Source: Sipunculus nudus | Taxonomy: Eukaryota > Annelida > Sipuncula > Golfingiida > Sipunculidae | Direction of reading: 5' to 3' | Length of the DNA: 64,000 nt | Assembly: GCA_026874595.1 (NCBI GenBank) | Contig: CM049322.1 | Span: 23,845,400-23,909,399, forward strand | Shown: in pieces, positions 59,620-64,000 of the stretch | How positions within the stretch are numbered: the first letter of the stretch is position 1 | Layout of the letters: every line of letters begins with the position of its first letter | The notes under the pieces: generated by a model | Databases searched by the model: none | The model's input: the letters and a program-made list of their open reading frames with translations, nothing else | What the model was told of the DNA's origin: nothing | Position numbers and translations under genes: made by a program

Positions 59620-59961
59620 GTTGTAACAGCCGAGAACACTGAAACCTTGTGTACTGAACAGGTAACGCAAAATGTAGCCCGAGAACATTGTTACGCTCTG
59701 TACTAAACAGTAACGCAACATGTAGCCCGAAAACGCTACGCTGTATACTAAACAGGTAACGCAACATGTAGCCTGAGAACACTGTAAGGCAGTGTGGTAA
59801 ACAGGTTACGTAACATGTTGTCCATGAACACTGTAACGCTGTTTTCTTAACAGGTTACGTTACTTGTAGCTCCAGAAAATTGTAACGCTGAGTTTTAAAC
59901 AGTTTACGTAGCATGTAACCTGAGAACACTGTAACGCTGTGTTCTAAACAGGTTACGCAAC
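59620..59961 (+). repeat. Tandem array, about 57-bp unit, about 6 copies
   Basis: The unit is built of 'gagaacactgtaacgctgtg', 'tctaaacaggttacgcaaca' and 'tgtagcc'. Copies are diverged by substitutions and small indels, so the array is old. On the minus strand it makes a frame of 73 codons that is an array artefact. Confidence 0.75.
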
Positions 59962-60599
59962 GTGGGCAGCACATATTTTTTTATACTGACGTACATACAT
60001 ACGGCGTGTGCCCGAAACCAGGCAGTGGGTCGCCTGTAGTCTCTTTAGTAATAATGGCTCTACAAACAATATATAGGGCCCGGCTATTGCAGAAGTAATA
60101 ATGTATATAAAAGAAATAAATTGTTACTTAATGCTAATAAATATTAGCATTGTTCATAGAATATAATTGTAAGTGAATCTAATTTCAACGACAAATGATT
60201 GTAATTGTAAGTGAACAATTATAATTATTCTAATTGGTTTTGATTTTTTTATGATTGACATATCTTTATAACGAATCGTTTTTACAAATCATTTCTGTCC
60301 CAAGACAAATTTACTGTGGTCCCAGTCTAACTTATATCTTAATAAATTAACCAAACAACTCCACATTACTACTTCACAAGATATCAAAGCCGGTTATATT
60401 TCTATACATTTTATCCCCGTTCACTTTCGTCTTTGTCTTTATTCAGCATTCATGTGGTCACTGATAACAATGGAGAACTGATAAGTGTTATATACGGCCG
60501 ATAACAAATACAATAACCCCGGGAGAGAAAATCTGCTGATATATGATTTTATGATATATAAAAATCCCGCATATCTTACGTGCGATGGTGATATATAGG

Positions 60600-60601
<2 letters not shown>

Positions 60602-60666
<65 letters not shown>
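60602..60666 (+). repeat. (TA)n(GA)n compound microsatellite
   Basis: About 22 TA units followed by about 10 GA units, directly before a G/C-rich patch. Confidence 0.95.
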
Positions 60667-61020
60667 GATCGTACTCCTGTCACTGCGACCAGTGGGTGGA
60701 TCGCAATCAGTAACGACCACCCCGGGTTCGCGAGACCCTCTGCAGTGACTGCGACAGCTCGCAAACACCCAGCGATTGCTCGGGCAATGACCCTTTAAAA
60801 AAGTGTTACAGGCGGGCGTAAACTGGTCGTATCTCAGTTGTGAAAGTGACTTTAGACAGCTCTGACCAATTTTTCCACGACCGTCGTAGTACAACAACGC
60901 TTACACGAATTTATATAAAAATAACACTCCAAAAGTGCGACGGTCCGATCTGTCGTAGTCCTGCTGAAATCGAAAGACGGTCAGAATCGTAGGTTGTTGG
61001 TGACTTCGGCTAAACGGTCC
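60667..61020. other. CpG-rich patch, unidentified
   Basis: Markedly richer in CG dinucleotides than its surroundings (for example 'ccccgggttcgcgagaccct' and 'cgtaaactggtcgtatctca'). It holds short inverted words such as gaccgtcgtag and ctgtcgtagtc. I find no exon. It may be part of a transposon or an unmethylated regulatory island. Confidence 0.3.

Positions 61021-64000
<2,980 letters not shown>

Noticed and set aside
59561-59782. 73-codon minus frame with repeated 'LHVALLF' segments
   Set aside because: It is the translation of the 57-bp tandem array at 59620-59961.

Overview
The window is animal genomic DNA, AT-rich and intron-rich, with dense interspersed repeats, minisatellites and long homopolymer runs. 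The repeat style, abundant TAGGCCTA-type motifs and LRR-Ig receptors suggest a marine lophotrochozoan, most likely a bivalve mollusc. That placement is inference; nothing in the sequence names the species. There is no bacterial-type operon, CRISPR array or rRNA. Almost all long open frames outside the genes below are chance frames in repeats.

Region 1 (409-35868, minus strand) is one spliced gene that I reconstructed exon by exon: six coding exons giving a 267-residue four-helix membrane protein that matches TMEM192, a late-endosome/lysosome membrane protein. All five introns have GT/AG ends and consistent phases. Its introns carry a repeat family with shared ends (copies at 3974-6627, 8973-9900, 10100-11516, 12268-13346, 13701-14400, 24345-25495, 25590-25895 and 26041-28262), GGTGGCGCCACC-bearing repeats and several tandem arrays. 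Two of the arrays begin inside a coding exon and multiply the splice donor of that exon: a 55-bp unit at exon 4 and a 59-bp unit at exon 2.

Region 2 (36-46 kb) holds transposon remains: a broken hAT/ZMYM1-like transposase gene (37155-39374, with a probable N-terminal exon at 40106-40168), a complete reverse-oriented copy of the shared-end repeat (41015-42068), a 5'-truncated LINE (42069-43285) and another repeat copy (44004-45220) rich in GGTCAnnnTGACC palindromes.

Region 3 (47-57 kb) contains a 2.1-kb hAT-type element with an exact 8-bp target duplication, followed by two tandem minus-strand intronless genes for secretory-pathway LRR-Ig proteins. The first (485 aa) ends in a hydrophobic C-terminus with no cytoplasmic tail. 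The second (635 aa) has a transmembrane helix and a long tail with four tyrosine motifs, a proline-rich stretch and a cysteine cluster. They look like a duplicated pair that diverged in signalling ability.

Region 4 (57-64 kb) has an eroded LINE, a 57-bp tandem array, microsatellites and one weak candidate exon. The observations most worth following are the two donor-amplifying minisatellites in TMEM192, the LRR-Ig pair, and the nuclear-receptor-type palindromes spread by repeats.
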